Notes: generated by a model from the sequence alone, not told the origin. Counted from the stretch's first letter, positions 46,956 to 59,620 are shown. The stretch is 64,000 nt of DNA from Lepus europaeus (GCF_033115175.1 NC_084830.1:41857409-41921408); one strand, 5' to 3'. Translations and numbers: made by a program.

Positions 46956-47316
46956 TTTGATTTATTTATTTATTTATTTATTTTTATTTTTGACAGGCAG
47001 AGTGGACAGTGAGAGAGAGACAGAGAGAAAGGTCTTCCTTTTTGCCGTTGGTTCACCCTCCAATGGCCGCCGCGGTAGCGCGCTGCGGCCGGCGCACCGC
47101 GCTGATCCGATGGCAGGAGCCAGGTGCTTCTCCTGGTCTCCCATGGGGTGCAGGGCCCAAGCACTTGGGCCATCCTCCACTGCACTCCCTGGCCACAGCA
47201 GAGAGCTGGCCTGGAAGAGGGGCAACCGGGACAGGATCGGTGCCCCGACCGGGACTAGAACCCGGTGTGCCGGCGCCGCAAGGCGGAGGATTAGCCTACT
47301 GAGCCGCGGCGCCGGC
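46956..47316 (-). mobile_element. CSINE, young GC-rich type, 14-bp TSD
   Basis: The duplication 'gagaaatacctctt' is perfect at 46942-46955 and 47317-47330. The (ATTT)n tail-side expansion is at 46960-46988. The body has an enlarged 'gccgccgcggtagcgcgctg' module. Among the least decayed copies here. Confidence 0.96.
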
Positions 47317-47357
47317 GAGAAATACCTCTTAAGCATTGTTTTGACCCCCTCCCCTTT

Positions 47358-47661
47358 TTAAGATGGATTTTGTTTTTATTTGAAAGAGTTACAGAGGTGG
47401 AGGGGCAGATCTTCCATCTGCTGGTTCACTCTCCAAATGGCCACAGTGGCTGGAGTTGGGCCGATAAGAGCCAGGAGCTTCAACTGGGTCTTTCATGTGG
47501 GTACAGGGGCCCAAGCATCTTGGCCGTTCTCCACCGCCATTCCAGGCACAATAACAGGGAGCGGGATTGCTTGTGGAGCAGTCGGGACTTGAACCAGCAC
47601 CCATATGGGATGCCAGAGCTGCAGGTGGCAGCCTAACCTATTACACCACAGCACTAGCCCC
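47358..47661 (-). mobile_element. CSINE
   Basis: The tail side is 'aagatggattttgtttttat' and the head 'accacagcactagcccc'. Confidence 0.9.
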
Positions 47662-47689
47662 ATGCTTGAGCCTTAAATAAAATAATGTG

Positions 47690-48310
47690 AAGCCTGTGTT
47701 TTGGCGCAGCGGGTTAAGCCACCACTTGGGATACCAGCATCCCATATGAGCGCTGGTTCAAGTCATGGCTGCTCCATTTTACTTGTTTGTTTTTAAAGAT
47801 TTATTTTTATACATTTGAAAGGCAGTTACAAAGAGAAGGAGAGAGAGATCTTCCATCCTCTGGTTCACTCCCCAGATGGCCACAATGACCAGGGTTGGGC
47901 CAGGCCTAAAGCAGGAGCCAGGAGCTTCATCCAGGTCTCCCATGTGGGTGGCAAACTTGGGCCATCCTCACTACCTTCCCAGGCCTTAAGCAGGGAGCTG
48001 GATCAGAAGTGGAACAGCCAGGTCTTGAATCAGTGCCCATATGGCATCGCAGGTGGCAACTTTACCCACTGTACCACAGTACCAGCTCCATGGCTGCCAT
48101 ACTGTCAGTTCAGCTCCCTCCCTGCTAATGTACCTGGAAAGGCAGTGGAAGATGGCCCAAGTGCTTTGGTCCCTGCCATCCATATGGGAGACCAGGATGG
48201 AGTTCCAGCCTCCTGGCTTTGGTCTGGCACAGCCCTGGCTGTTGTGGCCACCTGGGGAGTGAACCAGCACATGGAAAATTGATTTCTCTCTCTCTTTCAA
48301 AAAAATAATT
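47690..48310 (+). mobile_element. CSINE split by an opposite CSINE
   Basis: The left part 47690-47778 carries the head and B box 'ggttcaagtca'. The right part 48090-48310 resumes at 'cagttcagctccctccctgc' and ends in the (TC)n tract and A tail. Confidence 0.88.
47779..48088 (-). mobile_element. CSINE inside a CSINE body
   Basis: The tail side is 'ttaaagatttatttttatac' and the head ends 'cacagtaccagctc'. The repeated 'catggctgc' at 47764-47772 and 48089-48097 is the core of an imperfect duplication. Confidence 0.9.
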
Positions 48311-49340
48311 TTGGGGGAAAAAGATGAAAACGCCTATGATAGGATAATTAGCTCAGTAAATAATTGCTGAGTGCCTTCCCCAGGATACAGCAGTGGACAG
48401 TTTTGGTCATGGCACTTACGCAGGATGAGAAGCAATAGTGATTTGCAGTTGACGAAGGAAGAGAAATGCCACACTAGTTATAGAGTGAGTTTCTCCCTCT
48501 GATGAGAGCAGGTTTTATCCACAAAATTAACAAAGCTCCCAGGTCACCAGCAACCACAAAGATTATGTCACAAATACCAAGACAAGTGGTAGGTGGTGAC
48601 TGGCCCCTGAAGCGTTTATAGAACCCTATGAATTTCAGGCTGTTGGTGCATGCCCTGAAATATGCCCGAATACTCTGTGTCTGTCAGCACTGTCCATTCT
48701 GCTGACTGCTGTAGGGACAAGCGTTCCTCCAGTGACCTGGAGCCAGAGCCCTGGGTGGTAAATCAAAGGCTCGGGTGGTTCTTTTACAGTCTCTTCAGTT
48801 GAAGGTCATGTCTGGAAGAGGCATGGGACGTGAACGGATGGTTTTCTGCACGGTATTGAATAGGAGTGTCTGGACCATGGTTTGTAGCGTCCGTATTTCC
48901 GGGTTCTAACACAGCCCCTAGGAGGCTGATGCCAGCACAGAATCGGAAGTGGTCCGGTTAGGGACACACCTGCGAAGGACAAAGGAGGAGAGAGCAGGAG
49001 TAGCCAGGGCGGCCTCGCCGACCGAGCTCTCACACCTCTGAAGGGAGAAGGGCTGTGAGAAGAAAGGGTTGTGCAGGAAATCCCTCAGAAGGGAATAGTT
49101 CTGAGCAAGCTGGCAGGCCCCTGGGTGTCTCCAAACAAAAGTTGCCCAGGAGAATGCAGGACAGGGCTGGACCGGCACTGTGTCCCCTGCTGTGCCAGAT
49201 CTGACTGGGGGCGTTGGAGAGTGGGACCTGGGGTGCACAGAACTGAGCGGCCCACTTCCCCTGGTGCCACAGGTCCCAATTTGCATGCCTGTCGGGGCAC
49301 ATGAAGGTAGTGTCTTTGGTGTCCTAAATGCAAAAGCAGC
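48311..49340. other. Unassigned intergenic DNA
   Basis: About 1 kb with no recognisable gene; overlapping open frames on both strands from 48806 on have no domain signature. Confidence 0.4.
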
Positions 49341-50300
49341 CACAGCGAGCTCATTCTGTATTGACCCCGAGGTGTCAGGCACTGGGGATGCAACCCTGAG
49401 CCAGGTAGAAGAGCCCCTGTGTTCTTGCAACGTGTAGTTCACGCGGGCAGACAGTTGTGTCTTGTCCAGGTAGGCTGGGCTTCAGATTCTCCTCTGGAGG
49501 CCCTGGGGCAGGAAAGAGCTTCGTCTGTCCTGGGTGGAGAGAGGGCAGGCGCTGAGTGCGGGGAGCGCTGCAGGGGAGGGAGCGGTCGGGGTCAGGGTTG
49601 GAGGTGAGCAGAGCTTGGTTGGGCATGGTGTGGCTTTGGGGCTGTGCTTCAGAAGCAGCTGGAAGAACTGAAGAGGCCCTGAGTGATGTGATCTGATGGG
49701 TGCAGAGTAGGCTCCTGTGTGGGAGGGCGGCGAGTGTTGGTAATAGGCCACGTGTAAGAGCAATCCAAGAGGAAGACGGGGAACCTTGAACCTGGCTGGA
49801 AATTTCTAGAAGCAGAAACCCCTGGGCCTGTGGAAGGCCTCTGGCATAGGATGGCAAGGGACTCAGGCCTGTGAGGGTCCTGGCTCGATCCGCCCGCTGG
49901 GTGGGGCGTGGGGCCATGTTCTGAGGAGGCAGAGAGGATGGGAGACAGAGCAGATTAGGGCGAGTGTGCGAGAAGACGAAAAACACTCTTGAACCTAAGT
50001 TTGGGATGACCGTTGGCCAAGTGGCAGTGTGAGATGTATCCCGTCCAGAGAGGCTGGGCTGGGGATAAAATTCCCGAGTTGCCAACCTGTAGAAGGCATT
50101 GCAAGCTGCAGGACGGGATGAGATCTCGTAGGAAAGAACTATAGATACAGAGGAGGAGGAGACTCCGAACCAGGCTCTGCAGAACCCAGGCAGGAGGGTG
50201 CTTCCGGGAGCGGGGCACTGTCTGTTGAATGCCTCGGGGAGCAGGGCCCAGCAGATGAGACATCTCCGCAATCTGAGAGCATGGTGGTAATTTCAGCAGA
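49340..50300 (+). repeat. Ancient mammalian repeat(s), L2-type start
   Basis: 'gtgtcaggcactggggatgc' near 49373 is the hallmark of L2 3' ends. Further on, 'ggacgggatgagatctcgta' and 'agatacagaggaggaggaga' match a common ancient mammalian repeat whose family I do not assign. A 298-codon minus-strand frame (49375-50271) lies wholly within it and is not credible as a gene. Confidence 0.5.
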
Positions 50301-50834
50301 TTAGGGATGGAAGCCAACTTAGTGGGCTACAGAAAGAATTTAAGACAGAGGCTATAAAAAAAATGTAACAGCTTCCCTGCCACTCTGCTGGGAATGGCCA
50401 CTGGGGTGGCGAGGGCCCAGGTCAGCAGAGCCTTCCCTGAGTCACAACCAGGGGCCAGGGAGGGAGGTGTGCTGTTGCTGGTAGCTTGGGAACCTGGGGA
50501 GCTTGGTCCTGAGCCGAGTGTCACTCTGGTGTCTTGTCACCTGGTTCTCAGGTAATAAACCCCACGTCTCTGTAAGAATGCTGAATGGTGACCGAAACGG
50601 GGCCTGCCTTTGAGGCTCCCCATAAAGGAGGAGGGCGAGGCCTCTCGCCCAACAAGTGACAGCAGCTACAGGAAGGACAAGGCCTCTGGAAGTGAAGCCC
50701 GCACGGTCTGCTTCTGAGATACAGCAGCATCATTCACTGATGATTAAGGCTGCCTGGCTGTGAAGCAGAAAGCAGCACTGGGTACCAGCAGCACAGAGAG
50801 TCAGAATCTCAACATTCAACCAGTTGTCTTTTCT

Positions 50835-50985
50835 TGTAAAGATTGATTTATTTATTTGAAAGAGTTGGGGAGAGACAGAGGTCTTCCATCCACTGGTTCA
50901 CTCCCCCAAATGGCCACAGATGGCCAGGGCTGAGCCAGCAAAGCTAGGAGCTAGTTTCTTTTAGGTCTCCCACTTAGCACAGGGC
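50835..50985 (-). mobile_element. CSINE, 5'-truncated
   Basis: Only the tail side and first half of the body remain, 'gattgatttatttatttgaa' to 'taggtctcccacttagcac'. Confidence 0.85.
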
Positions 50986-51006
50986 ACTTTAAAATTTAGG
51001 GGGTCT

Positions 51007-51354
51007 TGCCGGCGCCGTGGCTCAACAGGCTAATCCTCCGCCTAGCGGCGCCAGCACACCAGGTTCTAGTCCTGGTCAGGGTGCCGGATTCTGTCCCGGT
51101 TGCCCCTCTTCCAGGCCAGCTCTCTGCTATAGCCCAGGAGTGCAGTGGAGGATGGCCCAAGTGCTTGGGCCCTGCACCCCATGGGAGACCAGGATAAGTA
51201 CCTGGCTCCTGTCTTTGGATCAGCGCAGTGCGCCAGCCGTGGTGGCCATTGGAGGGTGAACCAACGGCAAAGGAAGACCTTTCTCTCTGTCTCGCTCTCT
51301 CTCACTGTCCACTCTGCCTGTCAAAAAGTAAAAAAAAAAAAAAAAAAAAAAAAC
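51007..51354 (+). mobile_element. CSINE, young type, 11-bp TSD
   Basis: The head is 'tgccggcgccgtggctcaac'. The A tail runs about 24 A. The duplication 'ttagggggtct' is perfect at 50996-51006 and 51355-51365. Confidence 0.96.
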
Positions 51355-51365
51355 TTAGGGGGTCT

Positions 51366-51990
51366 CAGTCGTGGTCAGCATCCGTAGGCTAAACCAAGAC
51401 AGGAGAGATCAAGAATAAGGAAAGAGCAAAGTAACATGAACAGAACACCTGAGACAGACAGAGACCCCAGAAATGGTGGGAACTTTCCAGAACTCACTGC
51501 TTTATCAACATCTGTTTCCCTGCTCCCCCAAAGGCTGTTCTTTTTCGGTCTGCTGGTCAAGGGACGGACCTGCACTCGAAGCCACGGCCTGTGAGGTGCT
51601 TACCATTCTCACCTAAGACAGAAACGCTCTACTTTGAACATTCTACCCCTTGCTCAAGGTGTGCTTCCCGTGCTGTGGGTGCCCTGGGCTGAGGCTGTGG
51701 CCTTCCAAGTGGATCGGCAAGATCAAGTGTGGTTTCCTGGTGCCCCTCATCTCCTGTGTGTTCTCAAGCAACTCCGGGGAGAGGAGGGAGGATCTCCCAG
51801 GAATCTGCACAGGTGACTCCATCAATGGTAGACTTCCAGAACCACACCTGCGGGTGCTGGGGCCGCCATGAGTTAGGGCAGGCGCTCACAGCCTTAGGTC
51901 CCTTTGCACCAAAGCTTTGCTGCTCCCTAACTCCCAGAACAACACATGGAAGCAAGTCTCATTAAAAGGTGGTATACGTTTCTGGCGGTT
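51366..51990. other. Unassigned intergenic DNA
   Basis: About 600 bp with no recognisable gene or repeat. Confidence 0.4.
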
Positions 51991-51999
51991 CGATTTGTA

Positions 52000-52161
52000 T
52001 TGATTCTCAACTCTGCATGTTAGAGTCCCCTGGGCAGTTTCTGAAAACCCACATGCCCCTGCCTATCTCCTCTCCCCTTCCTCCGACCAGTCAAATCAGG
52101 CTGACTGGAGTGAGTTCCAGGCAGTTCTGATGTGGGGCCAAGGTTGAGAACCTCTGCTGCT
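52000..52161. repeat. hAT-type MITE (MER5-like)
   Basis: 'gattctcaactctgcatgtt' at the left and 'ggttgagaacctctgctgct' at the right are imperfect inverted termini typical of MER5-like hAT-Charlie MITEs. Confidence 0.65.
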
Positions 52162-52189
52162 ATTTAAACTTTAGGAAATTTCACACTTT

Positions 52190-52496
52190 TTTATTTTTAA
52201 ATTTATTTGAGAGGTAGAGTTGCAGACAGACAAAGAGGGAGAAGGAGAAGGTGTTCATCTGCTAGTTCACTCCCCAAATGCAACAGCCAGATTGGGCCAT
52301 TGTGAAGCCAAGAGCCAGGAGCTCCTGGGTCTCCCACGTGGTTGTGGGGTCCCAAGCAGTTGGGCCGTCTTCCACTGTCTTCCCAGGCCATTAGCAGAGA
52401 GCTGGATCAGAAAAGGAGCAGCCGGGACACAAATCAGCACCCATATAGGATGCTGGCACCACAGGCAGAGGCTTAGCCCACTCTACCACAGTGGGC
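52190..52496 (-). mobile_element. CSINE, older
   Basis: 'taaatttatttgagaggtag' is the tail side. The head is degraded to 'taccacagtgggctaag'. Confidence 0.87.
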
Positions 52497-52596
52497 TAAG
52501 CTTTAAAAAGTTTACTTTAAAAAGTTTTACACTTTTTAAAAGGCTCTGCAGTATGTAATATATTTTCTTTCCACATCAACAAATGATTCTATTCTT

Positions 52597-52856
52597 GAGG
52601 CTGGTGTTCTGGCATCATGGGTTAAACTGCTGCTTGAAGCGCCAGCATCCCATATGGGCGCCAGTTTGAGCCCCTGCTGCTCCACTTATGATCCAGCTCC
52701 CTGCTAATGCACCTGGGAAAGCAGTGGAAGATGGCCCAAGTGCTTGAGCCCCTGCACCCATGTGGGGAGACCTGGATGAAGCTCCTGGCTTCAGCCTGGC
52801 CCGGCCCTAACTGTTGCAGCCAGCTGGGGAGTGAACCAGGGATAGAAGACTCTCTT

Positions 52857-52940
<84 letters not shown>

Positions 52941-52978
52941 CCTATCTGTAACTCTGCCTTTCAAATAAAATAAATCCC
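52597..52978 (+). mobile_element. CSINE carrying a compound microsatellite
   Basis: The head is 'gaggctggtgttctggcatc'. The pyrimidine tract has expanded to (TC)n-(TA)n-(TG)n at 52850-52935, after which the normal end 'gtaactctgcctttcaaata' follows. Confidence 0.93.
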
Positions 52979-54110
52979 AAAAGCAAGAGCACTCGGTAGA
53001 GTAGCTGCACAAGGTATACTTAATCACGAGGCCCCACACACTTGCTTTAAGGGCACTGAACGGGTGTGCAAACGCCTCTGTGTAGCCAGAAGTGCTCAAA
53101 GCTGACGTTTCACCGCAGTGCCCAAAGAACAGAGATCCAGGTGTCCCCAGCAGGTGACCTACAGACAGTGATCAAGCCAATAGTTTCAGCCTTTCTCCTG
53201 GACAGATGATAAAACACTCCACTAGGACAGTTTGTGAGGCTTTGAGAAGGCATTGGTGAGGAAGAGGAGGCCGCTCCCATCTGGGTGCCTCGCGGGGAGC
53301 TGGCAGCATCACTCTGGTGTCTCAGGAAGTGCAGATGGAGCCACTGCTCAGTTCCCGGGGTCCACGGCTGGCTGGCTCCACTGCTGCGGGAGGGAGCGCT
53401 CCCTCTTCCTCTGTCTAGTCCTGAGATTCTGCCAAGGCTTCTGTTTGAGCCTGATGATGGAAATGAATGTCCAAAGCCATGTTACCCCGCCGCCCAGGGA
53501 TGGGTACCCATGTAGAGGGAGGCCTGGGCCGGTCCTCCTCCCCCCCGCCCCGCCCCGCTCCCTCAGCCCCTCCCCGTCAGAGCGACCATAAACTACTGTG
53601 TAGCAGACGTGCTCCTGGCTTAGTGGTCTTCACGCGAGCCCGGCTGCTGTTTTTCAGTTTCCACTTTGGTGCCTGCTGTGCCAGGTCTGATGCCGTCTGA
53701 GCAGAGCCGAGCTGATTTTTATTGCCCCATCAGCATCCGAAGCCCAGGCCGCCACACGGCGGGTGTCCGCTTCTTGCCTCTGCGAGCTTTGCTGTCTGAA
53801 TTCAGCTCTGAGTTGACCGGACGTGCACTGAACGCGTCCTGCAGACATAGCCAAAGACTCTATTTTGGAGGCGTTTGCTTCCCAAAGATTGTACGGGGCG
53901 GGGGGCGGGGGGGCACGTCGCCCTGATAACTAGCCAAGTTTTCCAATCACATGAATGTTCAGGAATATTTTTGGAGCGAGCCAGATTTATTGACAAGCTG
54001 CTGGGTCCTTTAAAACATCTTCACCCTGGAGGTAGTAGGAGTTAGATTTATCCTAAATCGTCAGGGTGAGACGGTAAAACATTGAATCGTGACAGTGCAT
54101 TTATTTGTTG
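52979..54110. other. Unassigned GC-rich intergenic DNA
   Basis: About 1.1 kb. C-rich tracts occur at 53537-53575 and a G-rich tract at 53893-53912. No exon or promoter can be supported. Confidence 0.4.
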
Positions 54111-54114
54111 GATG

Positions 54115-54345
54115 ATGGGTTCGACTGATTGCAGCAAGAGACCTAAAGTCTCAGTGACTTAAGTGTAATCTAGGCTGATTTCCCTTACGTAACAGCGTGA
54201 GGGTCTGATACGCTGGGGCCGTGGCTCCGAGGAGTCAGGGACCCAGGCTCCGTGCCTCATCGCTCCGTCCTCTATAAGCTCCACCGTCTGCATGGTCCGG
54301 ATGGCCCACCACAACCACGTGTGCAGCCCAGGCAGGAGATGAGAG
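54115..54345. repeat. Ancient placental repeat (copy A)
   Basis: 'gacctaaagtctcagtgact' followed by 'aggagtcagggacccaggct' matches the layout of a common placental repeat. A second relative seems to lie at 58770-59095. Family not assigned. Confidence 0.4.
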
Positions 54346-55425
54346 GAAGGGGACACCCTCTCTCAGAGGCTGTGCTCAGTATCTCCCCACACCGCACACG
54401 CACCAGCTGCGGGGAAGGCTGGAAAATGTATTTTTGGGCAACCAGCACAAACATTTCTATTAAGAGTGAGGGAGAGCACAGATGCTGGGGAACAATGACT
54501 AGTCATTCCAACACATTCCTGGAAAATACAAAACCTCAGGAGAGGCACAGGGTGAGCCTCGGGGGAGAATCGTGATCTCACCCATGACCGACGTGGGGCT
54601 TCAGTTAGCTGAGCCACCCTCCCAAGGGCTTGTGCTCTGCTGGGGTTCCTCTACAGGGTGTCAGCGAGGTCCCCAGGGCACCCTCCGGGAGGTGGCCTTG
54701 TTCCCGACCCGCTCCCATCCCAAGCACAGCACCCAGGACTCCGGGCTGCGAGCTGGGCTGCAGGCGGCGGGAGAAAGTGCTCCCGGCAGCGGAGCTAATT
54801 AAAGGGAGAAAGCTGCTCTCGGCGTGCGCCCCCTCAGCGCGCACACAGTCTGCCTCGCTCGGCACCCAAGCAGCTCCCATCAGTTCCTGGGCGCTTGTAC
54901 TACACCTTGGGCTGCAGGCATTCTTTTCCATAGGGCACCTGCCTTGTATTCCTCTAGCTGCTTAAAACCGCTTCCTCCAGCATTCGAACAAACCCTCCTA
55001 CACTCCTCTTCCCCTCCTTTTCTTTCTTAAACAAAGACAATCCTGCTTTCTGTTACTTTAAAAAAAAAAAAAAGAAAAAAAGACAATTCCGTCCTTTGGA
55101 GCCACATGGCAGGTCCTTAGCAGAACTCTTTTTCCCACCTGTGTGGAACTTAAATTAGATCAAGTGGGAGGCCTGTGCCAAGAAACAGGGCACCCTATCA
55201 CCATCGCGATCCGCAGATTTTCTCCCCTTAATAATGCTATTTCAAACCAAAGGCGCTTGGCAGTTTTGAGACCGAAAGCGCCTGCGTGGTGCCAGCCCCT
55301 CACCCTTCCCAGGTTGCTGGCGGCAGCCATGAGCAAGCCGAGTGGGTCCCGGCAGCCATGTTCCCCGCCCCCGGCCCTGGCGCCGGAGCTGCACATGGGA
55401 GTGCTGTGCGGGTTGCCAGGCATCT
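54346..55425. other. Unassigned intergenic DNA
   Basis: No gene recognised; an A-run at 55060-55082 is the only simple sequence. Confidence 0.4.
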
Positions 55426-55434
55426 TCACAGGGG

Positions 55435-55535
55435 GCATCGCCGTGTCACTCTGATCCCAGTGATGGAGACACTGAGGCTTGCCGTGGTTAAGTGGCAGAG
55501 AATGAACTAGAACTGGGCCCAGTCTGTCTCTGCAT
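55435..55535 (-). repeat. MIR element, antisense
   Basis: 'gatggagacactgaggcttg' then 'gttaagtggcagagaatgaa' then 'ctagaactgggcccagtctg' is reverse MIR order. Confidence 0.75.
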
Positions 55536-58160
55536 AAACGCATGGGGAATACTCAAGAGCTGCCCTCGGGTGCAGGAGAGGGAACAGCTGTTTTTGACGT
55601 GTGCTAAATGTTCTTTCCTTGTGGCCGTAGCCCAGGATCGGCTTAAACTGATGGGAGCATTTCCCACAGTCCTCCACGGCAGGCTTCGACATACTTTTCT
55701 GCCACTCGGGCCTGGCCTTGCTCTGTAGCTTGGATCTTTCTTACACCACCTCCAGGTCCTTGTCATCCAGCTTTGAGTCTCACAGCAAAGGCAAGCAGCT
55801 CTCTGGAAGGTGCTCCGTGAGAGTGAGATGTTGGGTACGGAAGGACAACAGAGAACCACGGGCTCCTGGGCAAAGCTTCCTTTCTAATGGAGATGCTGGA
55901 TGCGATGAAGCGACACTGTCCCCTTACTAAACAGTTGGAAAACGGGGACGAACCCCACAGCGGGAACAAGAAGTGGGGTTCGTAGGCAGTGGCCGGTTTT
56001 CGGAGAAGGTGCTGCCGTCACTTCCGGAGACCGCTAGGAGATGGGCCAAGAGCGCAGTCGTTGTTCAGAGCCGCCCCGGACGCGAGTGAACACTCAGCCC
56101 TTTCACCACGCCTTGGCATCTCTCTGGATAAGGGTTTTTTAAAGAGAAATGACGAGTTTTGTAAAAAATCTAAGAAACGTTAAAAGCGCGTCCTTTATAT
56201 TGTAAGACTCAAGTAGCTGACACTCAGTGGTTGACTCATAGCTCCCACATTGATCTTCAGTTGTTTAGCTCAGATGGTTTTCTTTAAAAAATTAGCGGTA
56301 TCAGCTAAGTGGGACTATTTCGCACTCCTACCCGCAGAGGAAAGTGCTTTTGTGAACATGTCAGCCCTGTTCCATCGCTCCACGCTCTCCGTGCCCACCA
56401 GAGCCCCAACCCCAGTTCAGACTCAGCAGCTCGCGTTCGAGTGAGAGGGCCCTCACACTCCTGTCGGTTCGTCTGATGCACACAGGCCACCGTTTTAGAA
56501 CCAAGGAATCCCATGTCCGGATGAGACCTTTGGAAGGACCTCTAATCCCTCCTGTCTTTCGTTACATGTAGGGCATGAGGCACAGCATGGATCAGCAGTT
56601 TGCTCAAAGATACAGAGCCCATCCTGGGAGGCTGACCCTGGACCCCAGGACCACGTGACTCCCACATCTGCTCCTTCGTGTCGCTTCCTAGAGAGGGGAC
56701 GATGTGCCTCACGCCGCTGGGCACCAGCCCTCTCCATAGCTCAGCACTGCTGCCACAGCAGTGCCTCCCTCCGGGGTCCTGCTGTAGCTCACCGGCAGGC
56801 ACCTTGACCTTGATCCGTGAGAGCCCTCCAGATACATGCAGCCAGCTGCCGGCTCACCACGCACTGAGCATTCCCATCCCTGCTTCCTGTGAGTTGCTAT
56901 CTTGTGGACACACTCGTTTTCAGAGAAAAGGGGACCCACCTGCAATGATACCCCTGCCACAAACTGGTCCTCATCCTTGTCCCCCGTGGCCGTGAATCCT
57001 GCCACTGTCTTTCTTGCCTCTCAACAGCCTCAACCTCTCCTCGCCCTCGCCTCTTCCGCTCCCTCTCCGCCCAGCTGACCTCTTCCACTTCCCGTGCGCG
57101 GTAGGTTTGACCTTGGCCGCAGAAGGGGGTCACTTAGTGCTTGCCGCATCTCCGCACAGTAGCTGTATGCATCCCACGGATGCTGGTTCCAACACCATCC
57201 CAGATCTGGCTCCAGTATACCCTGTCAGCTCCGTGGCTGCATTTAGAAAATGCAGAAGTTGAACGAGACCATCAATCTCTCAAAGGATCCTCCAGTTCCA
57301 AGCCTTGGTGCCTCCCCATGGCGATCTGTCCAAGAGACCACTTCCAAGGAAGTCCTCCTAGAACACTGCCCATCCCTTGCTGTGTGTGCATTGAGGCTGG
57401 CTGCCAAGCCCTGCAGTTGCCGTGCCCTGGCACCGAGGGCCCGCTGCAGACTGGCGCTGTCTTCCCTCGGCCTCCTCCCCAGCGCTCCGGCGAGCTCTGC
57501 TCCACTGCCCCCTTTGCACCCCTGCCTGTGCCGCGCTCTCCCGTCTCCTGGCTCTTGCACACTGCGTGCCCCCGGCCTGTGCCACAGGTGAAACAGACGC
57601 AGTGTCTTTGCAAGCTGCTGGGCAGCAGGGCCACACCTTCCTCCACACTCCCACACCACACCCAGCACTCAGCAGGCACCCCTGGTCATTGAGTCCACGT
57701 GGTCAGCCCTGAACTGCACCAGGACTGGTTTCAGCCATCACATCTTAACTCTTTCACTCATTCTGGGCTGCCAGTCAAATACAGTCCTTGAGCCTTGTTT
57801 ACATAATCCGTAAGCCATTTATCTCCTGTTCTTTCCTTTTGCCCATTTTGAACTGGCATTCCGGACTTTTCAGTTAAAGTTTAATTTGCACCCATTGTTC
57901 CTGTCTATCCAGATCTTTCTGATTCCTGGTTCTCTTATCTAGTTTATTGGCTTCCCATTGTTATCCACAGGTGCAACAGATGGTATTGACTGTGCCTCAC
58001 TGAAGTTGTTGGTACAAATATTGAGCAGGAGATAAACCGGCAGCTTGCCGCCCTGGCACACTGTTCTCCATCCAGCAGTCTCTGGATACAGCTGTTTACC
58101 TAATATGACTAGTCTCTTATTCAGTTATTAACTCATCATGTATATAGACAATAAAGAATG
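55536..58160. other. Unassigned GC-rich intergenic DNA
   Basis: About 2.6 kb lacking young SINEs. The 56560-56660 part ('gggcatgaggcacagcatgg') may be a worn antisense MIR. Open frames such as 57141-57692 and its antisense shadows have proline/alanine/cysteine-rich composition and no recognisable domain. Confidence 0.4.
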
Positions 58161-58167
58161 CTCTTTT

Positions 58168-58490
58168 GGTGTTGGTATTGTGGCATAGACAGAAAGCTAC
58201 CACCTCCAACGCCAGCCTCCCATATGGACACTGATTCATGTCCTGGCTGCTCTCACTTCCCATCCAGCTCCCTGCTAGTGGCCTGGGAGGAGCAGCAGAA
58301 GATGGCCCAAGTGCTCGGGCCCCTGCCACTCACGTGGAGACCTGGATGAAGCTCCTGGCTCCTGGCTTCAGCCTGGCCCAGCGTTGGCCATTGCAGCCAT
58401 CTGGGGAGTGAACCAGAGGATGAAAGATCTTTCTCTTTGACTCTCCCTCTCCCTCTCTCTCTATAACTCTGACTTTCGAATAAATACATT
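58168..58490 (+). mobile_element. CSINE
   Basis: The head is 'ggtgttggtattgtggcata' and the tail 'ctttcgaataaatacatttt'. Confidence 0.9.
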
Positions 58491-58769
58491 TTTCACAAAA
58501 ATTAAAATGATATTTTAATTCACCCCATTTACTTGAAGCTGAGAAGCGGTCCCGTACAAGGCAGTATGCGAGGCCTGGTGTGATATGGAGCAGGAATGGA
58601 GAGCTGGTCTCTGTCCTGTTGTAGGTGAAAAGAACAAAGATCAGACTCATACATGGGGAAATACAGAAGCAGGTAGAATGTGCAGCAAAGAGTGAGAGGT
58701 GGGCCGGGAGGGCCAGCGGATGGAGGGGCTCATTCCTGGGTGGATGAAGCCCTGCAGAATGAGGGGTTT

Positions 58770-59095
58770 TGTCAGTGAGATCAGCTACAGGCTAAGCTGC
58801 CGGAACACAGAGAGTCCAAAACACAGAAGCCTTGTTGACCACGGTGCCCGCTGAGTTCTCTCGGGACAGTCAAGGTGCAGAGGTGGTCCAGGTCCAGCCG
58901 CTATGCCCTGCTCCACGCGGGCCCCCAACTTGTCTGTTCAGGGTCACTGCTCCCGCCCTGTCCTCACCACATCCCAGCCAGAAGGCAAGGCGGGCGACCG
59001 AGGCCAAGACCTCCCACTCATTTTCTGGCCCTCACCAGGCAGTTGCTCACCCGGCTTCTATTCCTATTACGGAAGCCCGGGGCGGCCACGTGGTT
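58770..59095. repeat. Ancient placental repeat (copy B)
   Basis: 'gagtccaaaacacagaagcc' to 'ttcctattacggaagcccgg' has the same layout as copy A at 54115, but diverged. Confidence 0.35.
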
Positions 59096-59319
59096 AACCG
59101 CATCCAGCCGAAAGGGAGCCTGGGAAATAGGAGGCAGCCTTGGGCTCAGCTAGGCAAGGGTGAAACAGGTAAGTGCCCAGTCAGCCGTGTGTGCTAAGGA
59201 GAAGGAGAAGATTCACGTGAAGAGAAAAGCTGTAGAAGACAGAACTGGTTGATAATTCTCTGTCAACTGAGTGCCTGTTCCTGGCAACATTGAACTTGAT
59301 AGAAAAAAAAAAAAACACA

Positions 59320-59400
59320 GGGACCAGCACTGTGGCGTGGCAGGTTAAGCCTCCGTCCGCCGCGCCAGCATCCCCCCGTGGGCTCCGGTTTCGGGGCCTG
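59320..59400 (+). mobile_element. CSINE 5' fragment
   Basis: Only the head 'gggaccagcactgtggcgtg' and the A/B-box region to 'ggctccggtttcggggcc' are present. The rest of the element is missing, which is unusual for a poly(A)-primed insertion and implies a later deletion. Confidence 0.8.
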
Positions 59401-59598
59401 CCTGACAGTGGGCCGGGCACGAGTCTTTCTTCTCCCTCTGTTGTCATTGTCGTTTCTGCTTCAATTCAGAAAAATATTACCGAGTTTTGAAACAGCAAAG
59501 CCCGACCTCACCTGGCCCGCTCAGTTCCCCAGGGTATTGAATCCGATCGTTCGGAAAACGCCGCTGTTGTCTGGACCTATCTCTGCTCCCACTGGAGA

Positions 59599-59620
59599 TC
59601 GTGTGTGTGTGTGTGTGTAC
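59599..59620. repeat. (GT)n microsatellite
   Basis: About ten GT units. Confidence 0.92.

Noticed and set aside
49375-50271. 298-codon minus-strand frame
   Set aside because: It lies antisense inside an ancient mammalian repeat, with no recognisable domain.
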